A stretch of 47,582 bases of DNA, from assembly GCF_000716875.1 (NCBI RefSeq), contig NZ_JNWQ01000055.1, forward strand, positions 1-47,582, read 5' to 3'. Below the pieces are notes generated by a model that saw only the letters and a program-made list of their open reading frames with translations, ran no database searches and was not told where the DNA came from. Made by a program: the position numbers and the translations under genes. The DNA is from Streptomyces novaecaesareae. GTDB taxonomy: Bacteria > Actinomycetota > Actinomycetes > Streptomycetales > Streptomycetaceae. Shown here piece after piece: positions 25,022 to 33,342 of the stretch. Numbering within the stretch: the first letter of the stretch is position 1; every line of letters starts with the position of its first letter.

Positions 25022-25049
25022 TTGACGCGTTCACACCTTCGAATACAGT
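25022..25049 (+). promoter_or_regulatory. Promoter of the ADP-ribosylglycohydrolase gene
   Basis: TTGACG (25022-25027), a 16-bp spacer, and TACAGT (25044-25049) fit a strong HrdB-type promoter. A GC-rich stem (GCGCGGCC / GGCCGCGC, 25058-25080) follows in the leader before the start at 25113. Confidence 0.6.
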
Positions 25050-25112
25050 GCGAGGGCGCGCGGCCGGCCGAGGGCCGCGCGGCCCCCCTACCCCGACGAA
25101 AGGCGCCCCGTC

Positions 25113-26231
25113 GTGATGCCACTGTGGTCACGCGCCCAGCAGCAGGACTACCGCAGCCGGGTGCGGGGCTGCCTGCTCGGCGGGGCCATCGGCGACGCGC
25201 TCGGCGCCGGCGTCGAGTTCGAGGCGCTGGAGAAGATCCGGGCCCAGCACGGCCCGCAGGGGGTCACCGGCTACGTCCCCGCGTACGGGCGCACCGGCGC
25301 CGTCACCGACGACACCCAGCTCAGCCTGTTCACCGTCGACGGGCTCATCCGCGCCCACATCCGGCGCGACACCGGCAGCTGGCACCCGCCCACCGACCTG
25401 CACCTGGCCTACCTGCGCTGGGCCGCCACCCAGCGCGACTGGGGCCCGGACGAGCGCCGCCCGGACCTCGGCTGGCTCGGCCGCGAGGAGTGGCTGTACG
25501 CCCAGCGCGCCCCCGGCCAGGGCTGCCTGTCCGGCCTCACCGGGCCCGACGCCGACCGGCTCGGCACCGTGGAGCGGCCCAAGAACCCGCACTCCAAGGC
25601 CTGCGGCACGGTGGTGCGGTCGGCCCCGTTCGGGCTGCTCACCACCTGGGAGCCGGGCCTGGTGTTCCAGCTCGCGGTGGAGTGCTCGGTGCTCACCCAC
25701 GGCCACCCCACCGGCTACCTCGCGGCGGGCGCGTTCGCGGTGATCGTCCAGTCCGTCGCCCGCGGCGGCACCCTGGAGGAGGGCGTCCACCTCGCGCTCG
25801 CCCTGCTCTCCGAGCGGCAGGCGCACGAGGAGACCACCGCCGCGCTGCGGGCCGCGCTGGACGCCGTCCGGGCCGGCGAGCCGTCCGCGGACCGGGTCGA
25901 GGCACTGGGGGAGGGCTGGGTCGCCGAGGAGGCGCTGGCGATCGCGGTCTACTGCGCGCTGGTCGCCCACGACGTCCGCTCGGGCCTGCTGCTCGCCGTC
26001 AACCACTCCGGGGACAGCGACTCCACCGGCGCGATCTGCGGCAACCTGCTCGGCGTGCTGCACGGGGACACCGCGCTGCCGCCGGGCCTGGTGGCCGGGG
26101 TCGAGGGACGCGCCGCGATCCTCGAACTCGCCGACGACTTCGTGCTGGAGCTGATGCACGGCAGCGAACTGCACGACCGGCGGACCGTGGAGGGCGCCAC
26201 CTGGGCCACCCGGTACCCGGTGGCCGGCTGA
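25113..26231 (+). CDS. ADP-ribosylglycohydrolase family protein
   Basis: 372 residues with the DraG-type all-helical fold: RGCLLGGAIGDALGAGVEFE at about 18-37, the metal-binding TDDTQ at about 67-71, and NHSGDSDSTGAICGNLLGVL near 296-315, which supplies the second pair of metal ligands. Family members remove ADP-ribose from proteins, DNA or free O-acetyl-ADP-ribose using two Mg or Mn ions. The GTG-ATG start at 25113-25118 follows GAAAGGCG. It is a single gene with its own promoter upstream and a nested hairpin downstream. The natural substrate is not evident. Cytosolic. Confidence 0.92.
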   Translation: MMPLWSRAQQQDYRSRVRGCLLGGAIGDALGAGVEFEALEKIRAQHGPQGVTGYVPAYGRTGAVTDDTQLSLFTVDGLIRAHIRRDTGSWHPPTDLHLAYLRWAATQRDWGPDERRPDLGWLGREEWLYAQRAPGQGCLSGLTGPDADRLGTVERPKNPHSKACGTVVRSAPFGLLTTWEPGLVFQLAVECSVLTHGHPTGYLAAGAFAVIVQSVARGGTLEEGVHLALALLSERQAHEETTAALRAALDAVRAGEPSADRVEALGEGWVAEEALAIAVYCALVAHDVRSGLLLAVNHSGDSDSTGAICGNLLGVLHGDTALPPGLVAGVEGRAAILELADDFVLELMHGSELHDRRTVEGATWATRYPVAG

Positions 26232-26250
26232 GGCAAGGCCCCGACACGGC

Positions 26251-26306
26251 AGTTGCCCGTAGCGCCGACCGTCGCCGGGGGGCGACGGGCAACGCTACGG
26301 GCAACT
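26251..26306. terminator. Nested hairpin terminator
   Basis: The outer arms AGTTGCCCGTAGCG and CGCTACGGGCAACT (26251-26264 and 26293-26306) pair perfectly, and an inner CGTCGCC/GGCGACG stem sits in the loop. It lies between the convergent ADP-ribosylglycohydrolase and DUF397 genes and can stop both. Confidence 0.75.
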
Positions 26307-26332
26307 GGCCCGAGTACGGGACCCGCTTCGGT

Positions 26333-26542
26333 TCAGGGGCTGCCGAAGGCGCCCGAGGCGGCGGCGGAGGCGAAGGCGTTCCAGGCCTCGGTCGAGAAGG
26401 ACAGCTGCGGGCCCCTGGGGTCCTTGGAGTCCCGGACGGCCACCTCCCCCGCGCCGGGGACGGCGACCTCCACACAGGCGCCCTGGCCGCCGCTGTGACT
26501 GCTCTTCCGCCAGCGGGTTCCGTACTCGGGTGGGGTGATCAT
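26333..26542 (-). CDS. DUF397 domain protein
   Basis: 69 residues matching DUF397: TRWRKSSHSGGQGACVEVAV, AVRDSKDPRGPQLSFS and a C-terminal W-x-x-F (AWNAFASAA). The start ATG overlaps the stop of the XRE gene by one base (TAATG), so translation is coupled. It is the partner of the adjacent XRE/DUF5753 regulator. Unlike the pair at 2398-3493, no HATPase gene accompanies it. Confidence 0.93.
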   Translation of the reverse strand: MITPPEYGTRWRKSSHSGGQGACVEVAVPGAGEVAVRDSKDPRGPQLSFSTEAWNAFASAAASGAFGSP

Positions 26543-27468
26543 TATTCGTGCAGTTCCTTTTCGATGTCGGCTATCAGCGACCGGCTCTCCGCGACACCGA
26601 GTGCGGCCGCTCTCAGGTAGTCGTAGAGACCGGTATAGCGGCGCACATCGGCCTCCTTCTCCAGGTAGAGATCGCTCGTCACACCTTCGAAGTAGACAAC
26701 CGTAGAATCGGCTGACTCCGGGAACTCCAGCAGGGAGAATGTCCCGGTCATGCCGGGGTGGGCGCCGTGTGAGAACGGGATCACCTGGATGGTGATGTTC
26801 GGGCGCAGGCTCAGCTCCAGCATCTGCCGCAGCTGCCGGGACATCACCTCCTTGCTGCCGACCTCACGGCGCAGCACCGCCTCGTCTATGACGGTCCACA
26901 GGCTGCCCAGCTGGTTCTCGCCGTGGACGCGCTCCTGGCGCTTCATCCGGACCTGCACCCGGCGTTGCACGGCGACGGCGTCGGTGTCCGGCTGGGTGCC
27001 CTCGACCACGGCCTGGGCGTACTGCTCGGTCTGCAGCAGGCCCGGGACGAACGAGGACTCGTACGCGCGGATCGAGGAGGCCTCGGCCTCCAGCCCGATG
27101 TAGACGCTGTACGGGGTCGGCATGTCGTTGAAGTCGTGCCACCAGCCGCGCTGGCGCGACTCCTTGGCCATCTCCATCAGGCTGGAGCGCATCTGGTCGT
27201 CGGCCACGTTGTACACGTCGCAGAGGTCGCGCACGTCCCGCTGGCTGATGCTGCGGCGGCCGTTCTCCAGCCGGCTGATCTTCGACTGGGAGACCATCAG
27301 CCGGCCGGCGACCTCCTCCGCCGTCATGCCGAGGCCCTCGCGGAGTTTGCGGAGCTCGGAGCCGAGGCGTCGGCGACGCACGGTGGGATTGACGTTGGCG
27401 GACACTTCGACCTCCGGCCGGACCTCTGGTGTTCGTTGGAACGGCAGCCCTTGGAACACTTCGGACAT
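26542..27468 (-). CDS. XRE/DUF5753 helix-turn-helix regulator
   Basis: 308 residues. The XRE domain occupies about residues 30-90 (RRLGSELRKLREGLGMTAEE, VSQSKISRLENGRRSISQRD). DUF5753 follows (RGWWHDF, SFVPGLLQTEQYAQAVVEG, NITIQVIPFSHGAHPGMTG, VVYFEGVTSDLYLEKEADVR). ATG at 27468 is taken; a GTG (VSANVNP) ten residues on is possible. This looks like a chromosomal-core-type member, longer at the N-terminus than the regulator at 2609. It should control its own operon and developmental or metabolic targets. It is cotranscribed with the DUF397 gene. Confidence 0.93.
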   Translation of the reverse strand: MSEVFQGLPFQRTPEVRPEVEVSANVNPTVRRRRLGSELRKLREGLGMTAEEVAGRLMVSQSKISRLENGRRSISQRDVRDLCDVYNVADDQMRSSLMEMAKESRQRGWWHDFNDMPTPYSVYIGLEAEASSIRAYESSFVPGLLQTEQYAQAVVEGTQPDTDAVAVQRRVQVRMKRQERVHGENQLGSLWTVIDEAVLRREVGSKEVMSRQLRQMLELSLRPNITIQVIPFSHGAHPGMTGTFSLLEFPESADSTVVYFEGVTSDLYLEKEADVRRYTGLYDYLRAAALGVAESRSLIADIEKELHE

Positions 27469-27900
27469 TGGGACCAACCCCCCTGACTCGGAGCAGCATG
27501 TCACCTTGGGCCAGGTCGGCGCCGGGGAATCACAGCAGCGCGGTAGAACAGATCATCGGAAAAGCGCTTCCGCGAGACAGCGAAAGCCCCCAGGTGGTAA
27601 TGCAGCTCGGTGACTCGGACTGACAGTGCGACAGGTGCCCCCGGGAGTACCGCGCAGGTGCCCCCGGCACGTGCGGGGACGGGCTGCTGCGGGCTTCCGG
27701 GGACGGCAGAGGGGCGGTCGCCGGGCGACTTGCGTCGCGGGGCGACCGCCCCTCGGTGCTACGGGTGGTGCGGGTGGTGCGGGTGCTACGGGTGGTGCCG
27801 TTTCTTCCGGTGGTGCGTCGGGTCGCTCAGCGCCTCCGGGAGGCGCGGGCGAGACGGAGTGCGCCGGTCATCGGCCCGGCCTTTCGTCGGCCCGGTCCGG
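27469..27900. other. 432-bp gap with G-rich repeats and a strong hairpin
   Basis: No convincing gene. The part next to the XRE gene should hold its promoter. A 12-bp perfect stem (GGGGCGGTCGCC and its complement, 27711-27752) stands alone. A run of GGTGGTGCGG/GGTGCTACGG units follows at about 27757-27800. Plus-strand frames here are Arg/Gly-rich shadows without a ribosome site. Confidence 0.6.
27711..27752 (-). terminator. Hairpin downstream of the GPP34 gene
   Basis: GGGGCGGTCGCC and GGCGACCGCCCC form a 12-bp perfect stem with an 18-base loop that can itself pair partly. It is about 150 bp beyond the GPP34 stop, so a terminator role is plausible but the distance is unusual. Confidence 0.5.
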
Positions 27901-28641
27901 TCATCGGACGCCGACCCGGGAGGCGGGGACCCGCCCGCCCGAACCACGCCCCGCCGTACGGCTGCCGGAGCGGCCGGTGGCCGTCCCGGAGCCCTGGGCG
28001 GAACGGTTCTGCTGCGCCGGAAGGCCGTTCTGCACGTCCATCACGGCGTGCGCGACCATCCCGCCGAGCGGGTCGTACCGGATCAGGTCGCGCAGCCGGG
28101 ACCGCGAGGACCGGCCCTCGTTGCCCGGGTACAGGTGCTTGCCCAGCCCCACCGAGTGCGCGAGCGCAGCGAGTGCGGCCGTCCGCGGGTCCGGCGGCAC
28201 ACCGGTGCGGATCGCGGTGTCCAGCCGTTGCTTGATCGCGGCGTTGGTGCAGTCGTCGGACGCCTGGTACCGGATCGTCGGCAGCACCCCGCACACCTGG
28301 CCCGGCACGGCCGTGACCATGCCGCAGCGCTCCAGGTGCGCCAGGTACGTCTGCCGCAGCCCCAGCCGGGGCCCGCCGATCCAGTGCGCCGCGCGGACCG
28401 GGCTGCCGCGTCGGCGCAGCAGTTCCAGTGCGTGGTCAAGGGTCGGGTCACCGGTCGGTCGTGCGAGTACGACGGCGATCCGGTCTCCCTCCGGTACGAT
28501 CCGTCCGGCCAGGGACAGCTCGACGAGCTGCGCCCCGGCAAGTCCGAGGTCGAGGGTCTGCGGCTGCGCCGTGGTACCCGTGGTCGGGTCCAAGGCGAGC
28601 AGCAAGAGTTCCTCGGGAACAGTTCTGCGGCTCTTGCCCAT
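27901..28641 (-). CDS. GOLPH3/GPP34-family phosphoprotein
   Basis: 246 residues: PEELLLLALDPTTG and AGAQLVELSLAGRIVPEGDR at the start, then LLRRRGSPVRAAHWIGGPRL, QTYLAHLERCGMVTAVPG and KQRLDTAI, DPRTAALAALAHSVGLGKHL. This is the GPP34 fold, which in eukaryotes binds phosphatidylinositol-4-phosphate at the Golgi. Actinomycetes carry several copies of unknown function, probably membrane-lipid associated. ATG at 28641 follows GGAGGCTTGG. The C-terminus is a disordered Gly/Arg/Ser tail. Divergent from the carboxypeptidase gene. The open frame runs far upstream antisense to that gene, but this start and ribosome site are clear. Confidence 0.9.
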   Translation of the reverse strand: MGKSRRTVPEELLLLALDPTTGTTAQPQTLDLGLAGAQLVELSLAGRIVPEGDRIAVVLARPTGDPTLDHALELLRRRGSPVRAAHWIGGPRLGLRQTYLAHLERCGMVTAVPGQVCGVLPTIRYQASDDCTNAAIKQRLDTAIRTGVPPDPRTAALAALAHSVGLGKHLYPGNEGRSSRSRLRDLIRYDPLGGMVAHAVMDVQNGLPAQQNRSAQGSGTATGRSGSRTAGRGSGGRVPASRVGVR

Positions 28642-28939
28642 CCAAGCCTCCCCGCGTGGATGAGAGACAGGGTGACGCCTCTCACACGGGCTTGTCGAGT
28701 ACGCCTCCGAATCGTGACCTTGCGCTGAAGGCGCGGAACCGGCGGCTGCAGGCCCGGCGTCTGACCGGTGAACAGGCCGCAGTACGTCCGTGCGATGGCA
28801 ATACCCGCCGGTCGGGCGGGGTGTGCGCGGTCGGATCGGCCGTCGGTGGCGGAGACTGTACGGATACACGGGGCGGGGCGTCGGCTTCCCGAAATCGGGT
28901 TCGCCGATGCCCCGCCGGGCGTTGAGGAGGTTGGGATAC
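28642..28939. other. Divergent promoter region, GPP34 / carboxypeptidase
   Basis: This 298-bp region has no gene. It includes an imperfect inverted repeat (CGTGGATGAGAG with CTCTCACACG, about 28653-28686) near the GPP34 start. The GAGGAGG ribosome site of the carboxypeptidase lies at 28924-28930. Confidence 0.5.
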
Positions 28940-31372
28940 GTGGGCGAGTCCCCCGACAGGGTGCTGAGGGACGGCGAGCGGGAGCAGGACCGGGAACGCG
29001 AACGGACCGACACGGCGGCTGCGGCCGAGTCGGACACGTCGGCCGAGTCGGACACATCGGTCAGGTCCGCCGGGGCGACGGCAGGAACCTCTCCGGACAC
29101 CGCTGCCGAGACCTCCCCGGACGACTCCGCGGAGACCAGCGGCGAGAAGCCCGCGAAGGCGTCCGCCGACGCCCCGGCGGCGGGGGCCAAGGGCGGCTCG
29201 ACCGTACAGCTACGCGTCCGGGATGTGGACAGCAAGACGACGATGCTGCGGCTGCCGGTGGACAACAGGACCACCGCGCTGCGGCTGCCCGAGGGGCTCG
29301 TGAAGCCTGCCGCTGGCGGGAGTTCGGGTGGTGAGGGCAAGAAGGAGGAGACTCCGTCGGCGACCGGCGGGGCGAAGGAGTCCACCGAGCGCCGCCCGTC
29401 CGGCGCCGACCCGCGTCTCACCATGCGGACGGCCGCGGCGGTGGCGGGGGAGGCCGTGGCGAAGACGGCCGGGAAGGCGCCCGGGAAGGCGCCCGGGGAC
29501 TCCGGCTCCGAGGCTGCCGAGCCCGAGGGCGCGGTGGCCGAGAAGGTCGAGAAGGCCGACAAGGTCGAGAAGGCCGACAAGGTCGAGAAGGCCGACAAGG
29601 TCGAGAAGGCCGAGAAGGCCGAACGCGCTGAGAAGACCGAGACGGTCGAGCAGGCCGGAGACGGCGCGGACAAGAGGGATAAGAAGAACAAGAAGGACAG
29701 CGAGGCCGACTCCGCCGAGGACTCTTCCGCCGAGGATGCCGAGGCCGCCACGCTGACCACGACCGGTCAGCCTGGCCGGAAGTCGGGCCAGGCCGAGAAG
29801 CCGGAGAAGCCGGAGAAGCCGGAGAAGTCGAAGGCGCCCGAGCCGCCGCGCGTGCCCGCCGCCCCGGCGGCCGACACCGTGCCCGAGCCCCCGGAGCCGC
29901 GCCCGCTGCCCGAGCCGGACCCCGTCCCGAACCCCGAGCCCGAGCCCGAGCCGCGACCGAAGCCCCGGCCCGTTCCCGAGCCGACGCCCGGTCCGAAGCC
30001 GCTGCCCGAGCCGGACCCACGGCCGATGCCGCCGGTCCCGCCGCTGCCCCGGCCCGAGCCGATGCCGGCTCCGGAGCCACTGCCCTCGCCGGAGAACACC
30101 GCCGAGGCGATGGAGGTCCTGGCCGCCCTCAACGCCCGCCCGGTCTCGCCGCTGCGCCGCGCCCTCAAGCGGGCGACCATCTGGACGGTCTTCCTCGCCG
30201 TGGTGCTCGGTGCGGTCGTGGTGGCCCAGCTGCTGCGCCCGCTGCCGGACGCCACGGTGAAGATGACCGCCGCGGGCAGCTACAGCTTCAGCGGCGACCA
30301 GCTCGACCTCGCCTGGCCGGCCAAGGGCCAGTCCGCCGCCGAGGTGGTCGGCGTCGGCAGCCTCGGCGGCTCGGGCCAGGAGACGCCGGCCTCGATCGCC
30401 AGCGTCACCAAGGTGATGAACGCCTACCTGATCCTGCAGAAGTACCCGCTGAAGAAGGGGGAGAGCGGCCCGAAGATCACCGTCGACAAGCAGGCCGCGC
30501 AGGAGTCCGGCAACCTCGACGAGTCCCGGGTGACGCTCACCGAGAACCAGGTCATCACCGAGTACCAGGCGCTGGAACTGCTGATGCTGCCCTCGGCCAA
30601 CAACGTGGCCCGGCTGCTCGCCCGGTTCCACTCCGGCTCCGAGGACGCGTTCGTCAAGGAGATGAACGACACCGCGGCCAAGTTCGGCATGGCCAACACC
30701 ATCTACGCCGACCCGGCGGGCTACAACGCGGACACCAAGTCCACCGCCAAGGACCAGCTGAAGCTGGCCGAGCAGGTCATGCAGGACGAGATCTTCCGGC
30801 AGATCGTCTCCAGCCCGGAGACCAACTTCAACAACGTGAAGATCTCCAACACCAACACCCTGATCAACCCGAAGAGCGGGGTCATCGGCGTCAAGACCGG
30901 TTCCAGCACCCCGGCCGGCGGCTGCCTGATGTGGGCCGCGTACAAGGAGATCGACGGGGTGCGGCGGCTGATCCTCGGCGTCACCCTGGGTCAGCCGGCC
31001 ACGGGGCCCAACAAGGGCGAGGACATCCTGTCGACCGTGCTGAAGGTCAGCGGCAAGCAGATCCAGGCCGCGCAGAACGGCCTCACCGGCCAGACCGTGG
31101 TCAAGAAGGGCGACGTCGTCGGCTCGGTGGACGACGGGCTCGGCGGCAAGGTCGCACTCGTCGCGACCAAGGACCTGGTGGTGGCCGGCTTCCCCGGCAT
31201 CTCCGGCACGATCAGCCTGGACGCGGCGAAGATCGGCCACGACGAGCAGGCCGGCAAGGAGGTCGGCGTGCTGCGCGTCGGCGCGGGGGAGAACAAGGCG
31301 GAGGTCAAGGTGGCCCTCCAGTCCGACCTCAAGCCGGCGTCCATCCAGTCCCGGCTGCTGCGCGTGCTGTGA
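28940..31372 (+). CDS. Membrane D-alanyl-D-alanine carboxypeptidase (peptidase S11) with long cytoplasmic tail
   Basis: About 810 residues. GTG at 28940 follows GAGGAGG by nine bases. Residues 1-410 are disordered and charged: two TT-x-LRLP units, KADKVEKADKVEKADKVEK at about 206-224, PEKPEKPEK, then a Pro/Glu/Arg stretch. One membrane helix (ATIWTVFLAVVLGAVVVAQL, about 413-432) follows. The S11 domain has SVTK (catalytic Ser488), SAN at 552-554 and KTGSS at 652. It trims D-Ala from peptidoglycan stem peptides outside the membrane, with the tail inside. The usual family size is 400-450 plus a shorter tail, so the tail is unusually long. Octamer repeats and a 20-bp hairpin follow the stop. Confidence 0.9.
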   Translation: MGESPDRVLRDGEREQDRERERTDTAAAAESDTSAESDTSVRSAGATAGTSPDTAAETSPDDSAETSGEKPAKASADAPAAGAKGGSTVQLRVRDVDSKTTMLRLPVDNRTTALRLPEGLVKPAAGGSSGGEGKKEETPSATGGAKESTERRPSGADPRLTMRTAAAVAGEAVAKTAGKAPGKAPGDSGSEAAEPEGAVAEKVEKADKVEKADKVEKADKVEKAEKAERAEKTETVEQAGDGADKRDKKNKKDSEADSAEDSSAEDAEAATLTTTGQPGRKSGQAEKPEKPEKPEKSKAPEPPRVPAAPAADTVPEPPEPRPLPEPDPVPNPEPEPEPRPKPRPVPEPTPGPKPLPEPDPRPMPPVPPLPRPEPMPAPEPLPSPENTAEAMEVLAALNARPVSPLRRALKRATIWTVFLAVVLGAVVVAQLLRPLPDATVKMTAAGSYSFSGDQLDLAWPAKGQSAAEVVGVGSLGGSGQETPASIASVTKVMNAYLILQKYPLKKGESGPKITVDKQAAQESGNLDESRVTLTENQVITEYQALELLMLPSANNVARLLARFHSGSEDAFVKEMNDTAAKFGMANTIYADPAGYNADTKSTAKDQLKLAEQVMQDEIFRQIVSSPETNFNNVKISNTNTLINPKSGVIGVKTGSSTPAGGCLMWAAYKEIDGVRRLILGVTLGQPATGPNKGEDILSTVLKVSGKQIQAAQNGLTGQTVVKKGDVVGSVDDGLGGKVALVATKDLVVAGFPGISGTISLDAAKIGHDEQAGKEVGVLRVGAGENKAEVKVALQSDLKPASIQSRLLRVL

Positions 31373-31414
31373 ACCGCCGAGCTGCTGAGCCGCTGAACTG
31401 CTGAGCTGCTGAAC
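31371..31414 (+). repeat. Octamer tandem repeat at the carboxypeptidase stop codon
   Basis: Five and a half 8-base units of the form GARCYGCY start inside the TGA stop (31370-31372) and run to the terminator. TGA recurs at 31386, 31394, 31402 and 31410, covering all three frames. Confidence 0.8.
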
Positions 31415-31455
31415 GTCGAAGGGGAGCCGGTCCGCACCGGCTCCCCTTCGACGTT
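31412..31455 (+). terminator. 20-bp perfect hairpin terminator
   Basis: AACGTCGAAGGGGAGCCGGT, loop CCGC, and an exact 20-base complement ending in CGTT follow the carboxypeptidase. It also lies downstream of the convergent GT39 gene. Confidence 0.9.
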
Positions 31456-31497
31456 TCGGCCCTGTCCGCGGGCCCGCGCGCCGGCCCGCCCGCGTGC

Positions 31498-33033
31498 CTA
31501 CGTGTCGCGGTCGAGCAGCGCGAGCGTGAACCCGCCGAGCGGCGTCACCTGGTCCGGGTCGCCGTACTGGGTGCGGAGCACCTCCGCCTCGTCCGACGGC
31601 ATGGCGGCCAGCGGGTCGGCGGTGTCACCGAGGACCAGCAGCCAGATCCGCGACACCGAGCCCACACAGGCCTCCGGCTGCGGGCAGGGCGTCGGCGACA
31701 GGTCCTCCGCGTCGTCGGCGCTCTGCGCGACGAACACCGGGTACGGGTGGACGCCCGACGGCAGGTAGTGGCTGACGCCCGGCCAGACCATCGCCCAGGA
31801 CTGGTCGCCCAGCGGCGCCGCCAGACCGTCCCCGGAGCGGTACCCGGACGCTATCGTCCGGGCCGCCGCCTTGAACGGCTCCTCCGAGCCGTTGTGCGAG
31901 CCCACGTACCGCACCGCGGGCTGCTTCGGCAGCGCGGCCACGGCCGGTGCGGCGAGCAGGCCCACCGCCAGCAGCCCGGCCACCGCGCCGGCCCGGCGGG
32001 GCGCCAGGCCGCGTCCCGCGAGGGCCGCGACCGCGCCGTACACCGCACCGACCCCGGCCCCGGCCAGCACCGCCCAGGCGGGCACCGTGAACAGCAGGTA
32101 CCGGTCGATGAAGTACGAGGTGTCGCTCAGCCGCGACACCAGCCAGACGCTCACCACCGGCACCTCGGCGAGCAGCAGCACCTGCCAGGCCTGCAGCCGC
32201 CGGCCGGGCAGCGCCAGGGCCGGGAGCGCCAGCAGGACGAAGGCGTAGAACACCCATTCCGAACCGAGCAGGTGCTCGCCGAACCAGACCAGGCCGCGGA
32301 AGGACGGGGTGGGGATCCAGCCCAGCTGCCGGTCCGACTGCCGGCTGCCGAGCAGCACCACCGGGAGCACCGGCAGGGCCGCCACCGTGACCGCCAGCGG
32401 GTACTGCCACAGCAGCCGCCGGTCCGCCGCCGACCGGGTGCGCCACAGGTGCAGCGCCACCAGGGCGGCCTGCCCGGCCACCGTGCTGAACGAGATCAGG
32501 TGCCCCGCGCCCGCCAGCGTCATCGCCACGCAGTACGGCGCCCAGCGGCGCCAGGTCGGCCGCTCCAGCGCCCGCAGCAGGAAGTACGCGGCGGCCGCGA
32601 TCGCGCAGGTGACCAGCGCGTACGAGCGCGCCTCCTGGGCGTACCGGGAGACCTCCGGCGGCACCGCGAACAGCAGGCCCGCACCGACCGCCGCCACCCG
32701 GCTGTCGAACAGCCGCCGGGCGGTGAGCGCCACGAACGCGGCCGCCCCCGCCATGGCCAGCACGGACGGTATTCGCAGGGCCACCGTCGAGTCGCCGAAC
32801 ACCGCGGTCCAGCCGTGCATCAGCAGGTAGTACGCGCCGTTGCTGGCGTCGATGTGCTGGAGCAGCCGCAGCAGGTCGCCCAGCGAACGGGTGGCCACCG
32901 TCGAGGTCGCTATCTCGTCCCGCCACAGGTCCGGCGTCCCCAGCCGGTACCCGCCCACGGCCAGCATCACCACCGCGGGCCACCACCACACCTGCCCCAA
33001 CAGCCGGACGACCGGGCGTACCGCAGGTCTCAT
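31498..33033 (-). CDS. Glycosyltransferase family 39-like membrane mannosyltransferase
   Basis: 511 residues, about 10-12 membrane helices. The acidic first-loop motif LGTPDLWRDEIATS sits at about 29-42 and is followed by NGAYYLLMHGWTAVFGDSTV, as in GT39/ArnT-like polyprenyl-phosphate-sugar-dependent enzymes. Further marks are GLLFAVPPEVSRYAQEARSY and YFIDRYLLFTVPAWAVLAGA. A C-terminal extracytoplasmic domain carries two close Cys (PTPCPQPEAC), possibly a disulfide. ATG at 33033 follows GAAGGACCCG. It likely adds sugar to a protein or cell-wall lipid outside the membrane; acceptor unknown. Single gene, convergent with the carboxypeptidase. Confidence 0.82.
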   Translation of the reverse strand: MRPAVRPVVRLLGQVWWWPAVVMLAVGGYRLGTPDLWRDEIATSTVATRSLGDLLRLLQHIDASNGAYYLLMHGWTAVFGDSTVALRIPSVLAMAGAAAFVALTARRLFDSRVAAVGAGLLFAVPPEVSRYAQEARSYALVTCAIAAAAYFLLRALERPTWRRWAPYCVAMTLAGAGHLISFSTVAGQAALVALHLWRTRSAADRRLLWQYPLAVTVAALPVLPVVLLGSRQSDRQLGWIPTPSFRGLVWFGEHLLGSEWVFYAFVLLALPALALPGRRLQAWQVLLLAEVPVVSVWLVSRLSDTSYFIDRYLLFTVPAWAVLAGAGVGAVYGAVAALAGRGLAPRRAGAVAGLLAVGLLAAPAVAALPKQPAVRYVGSHNGSEEPFKAAARTIASGYRSGDGLAAPLGDQSWAMVWPGVSHYLPSGVHPYPVFVAQSADDAEDLSPTPCPQPEACVGSVSRIWLLVLGDTADPLAAMPSDEAEVLRTQYGDPDQVTPLGGFTLALLDRDT

Positions 33034-33220
33034 CGGGTCCTTCGTCTCCTTCACGCGGAATGCCAGGGTGGTCCGGAGTGGGCCAGGGCGGGTCGAAACG
33101 CTTCCGGGCAGGCTACTTGACCCGTGCTGACACCCCGTCGGCACCCGCACCCCCGTCCGCCAGCCCCCTCCCCACGCCCGATCCGGTACGCTGTGAACGG
33201 CCTCGGCACAGCCCGGCCAC

Positions 33221-33293
33221 GCCTCAGTAGCTCAGGGGATAGAGCACGGCTCTCCTAAAGCCGGTGTCGCAGGTTCGATTCCTGTCTGGGGCA
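33221..33293 (+). tRNA. tRNA-Arg (CCT)
   Basis: 73 bases folding as a cloverleaf. The acceptor GCCTCAG pairs with CTGGGGC, the D arm is GCTC-AGGGGATA-GAGC, the anticodon stem is CGGCT/AGCCG with loop CTCCTAA (anticodon CCT at 33254-33256), and the T arm is CAGG-TTCGATT-CCTG. It reads AGG codons. The CCA end is not encoded. A terminator hairpin follows. Confidence 0.95.
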
Positions 33294-33309
33294 CGAGAAC
33301 ACGCAGGTC

Positions 33310-33342
33310 GCAGGCCCCCGCCCAATCCGGGCGGGGGCCTGC
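33310..33342 (+). terminator. tRNA terminator hairpin
   Basis: GCAGGCCCCCGCCC, loop AATCC, GGGCGGGGGCCTGC: a perfect 14-bp stem 17 bases after tRNA-Arg. Confidence 0.85.

Noticed and set aside
28642..29760. Upstream extension of the GPP34 frame over the carboxypeptidase gene
   Set aside because: The Ser/Ala-rich extension is antisense to coding repeats. ATG at 28641 has a clear ribosome site and starts the family core.
29520..30090. Repeats of GTCGAGAAGGCCGACAAG and CCCGAGCCC as a CRISPR-like or satellite array
   Set aside because: They are in-frame codon repeats of the carboxypeptidase tail, with no unique spacers.
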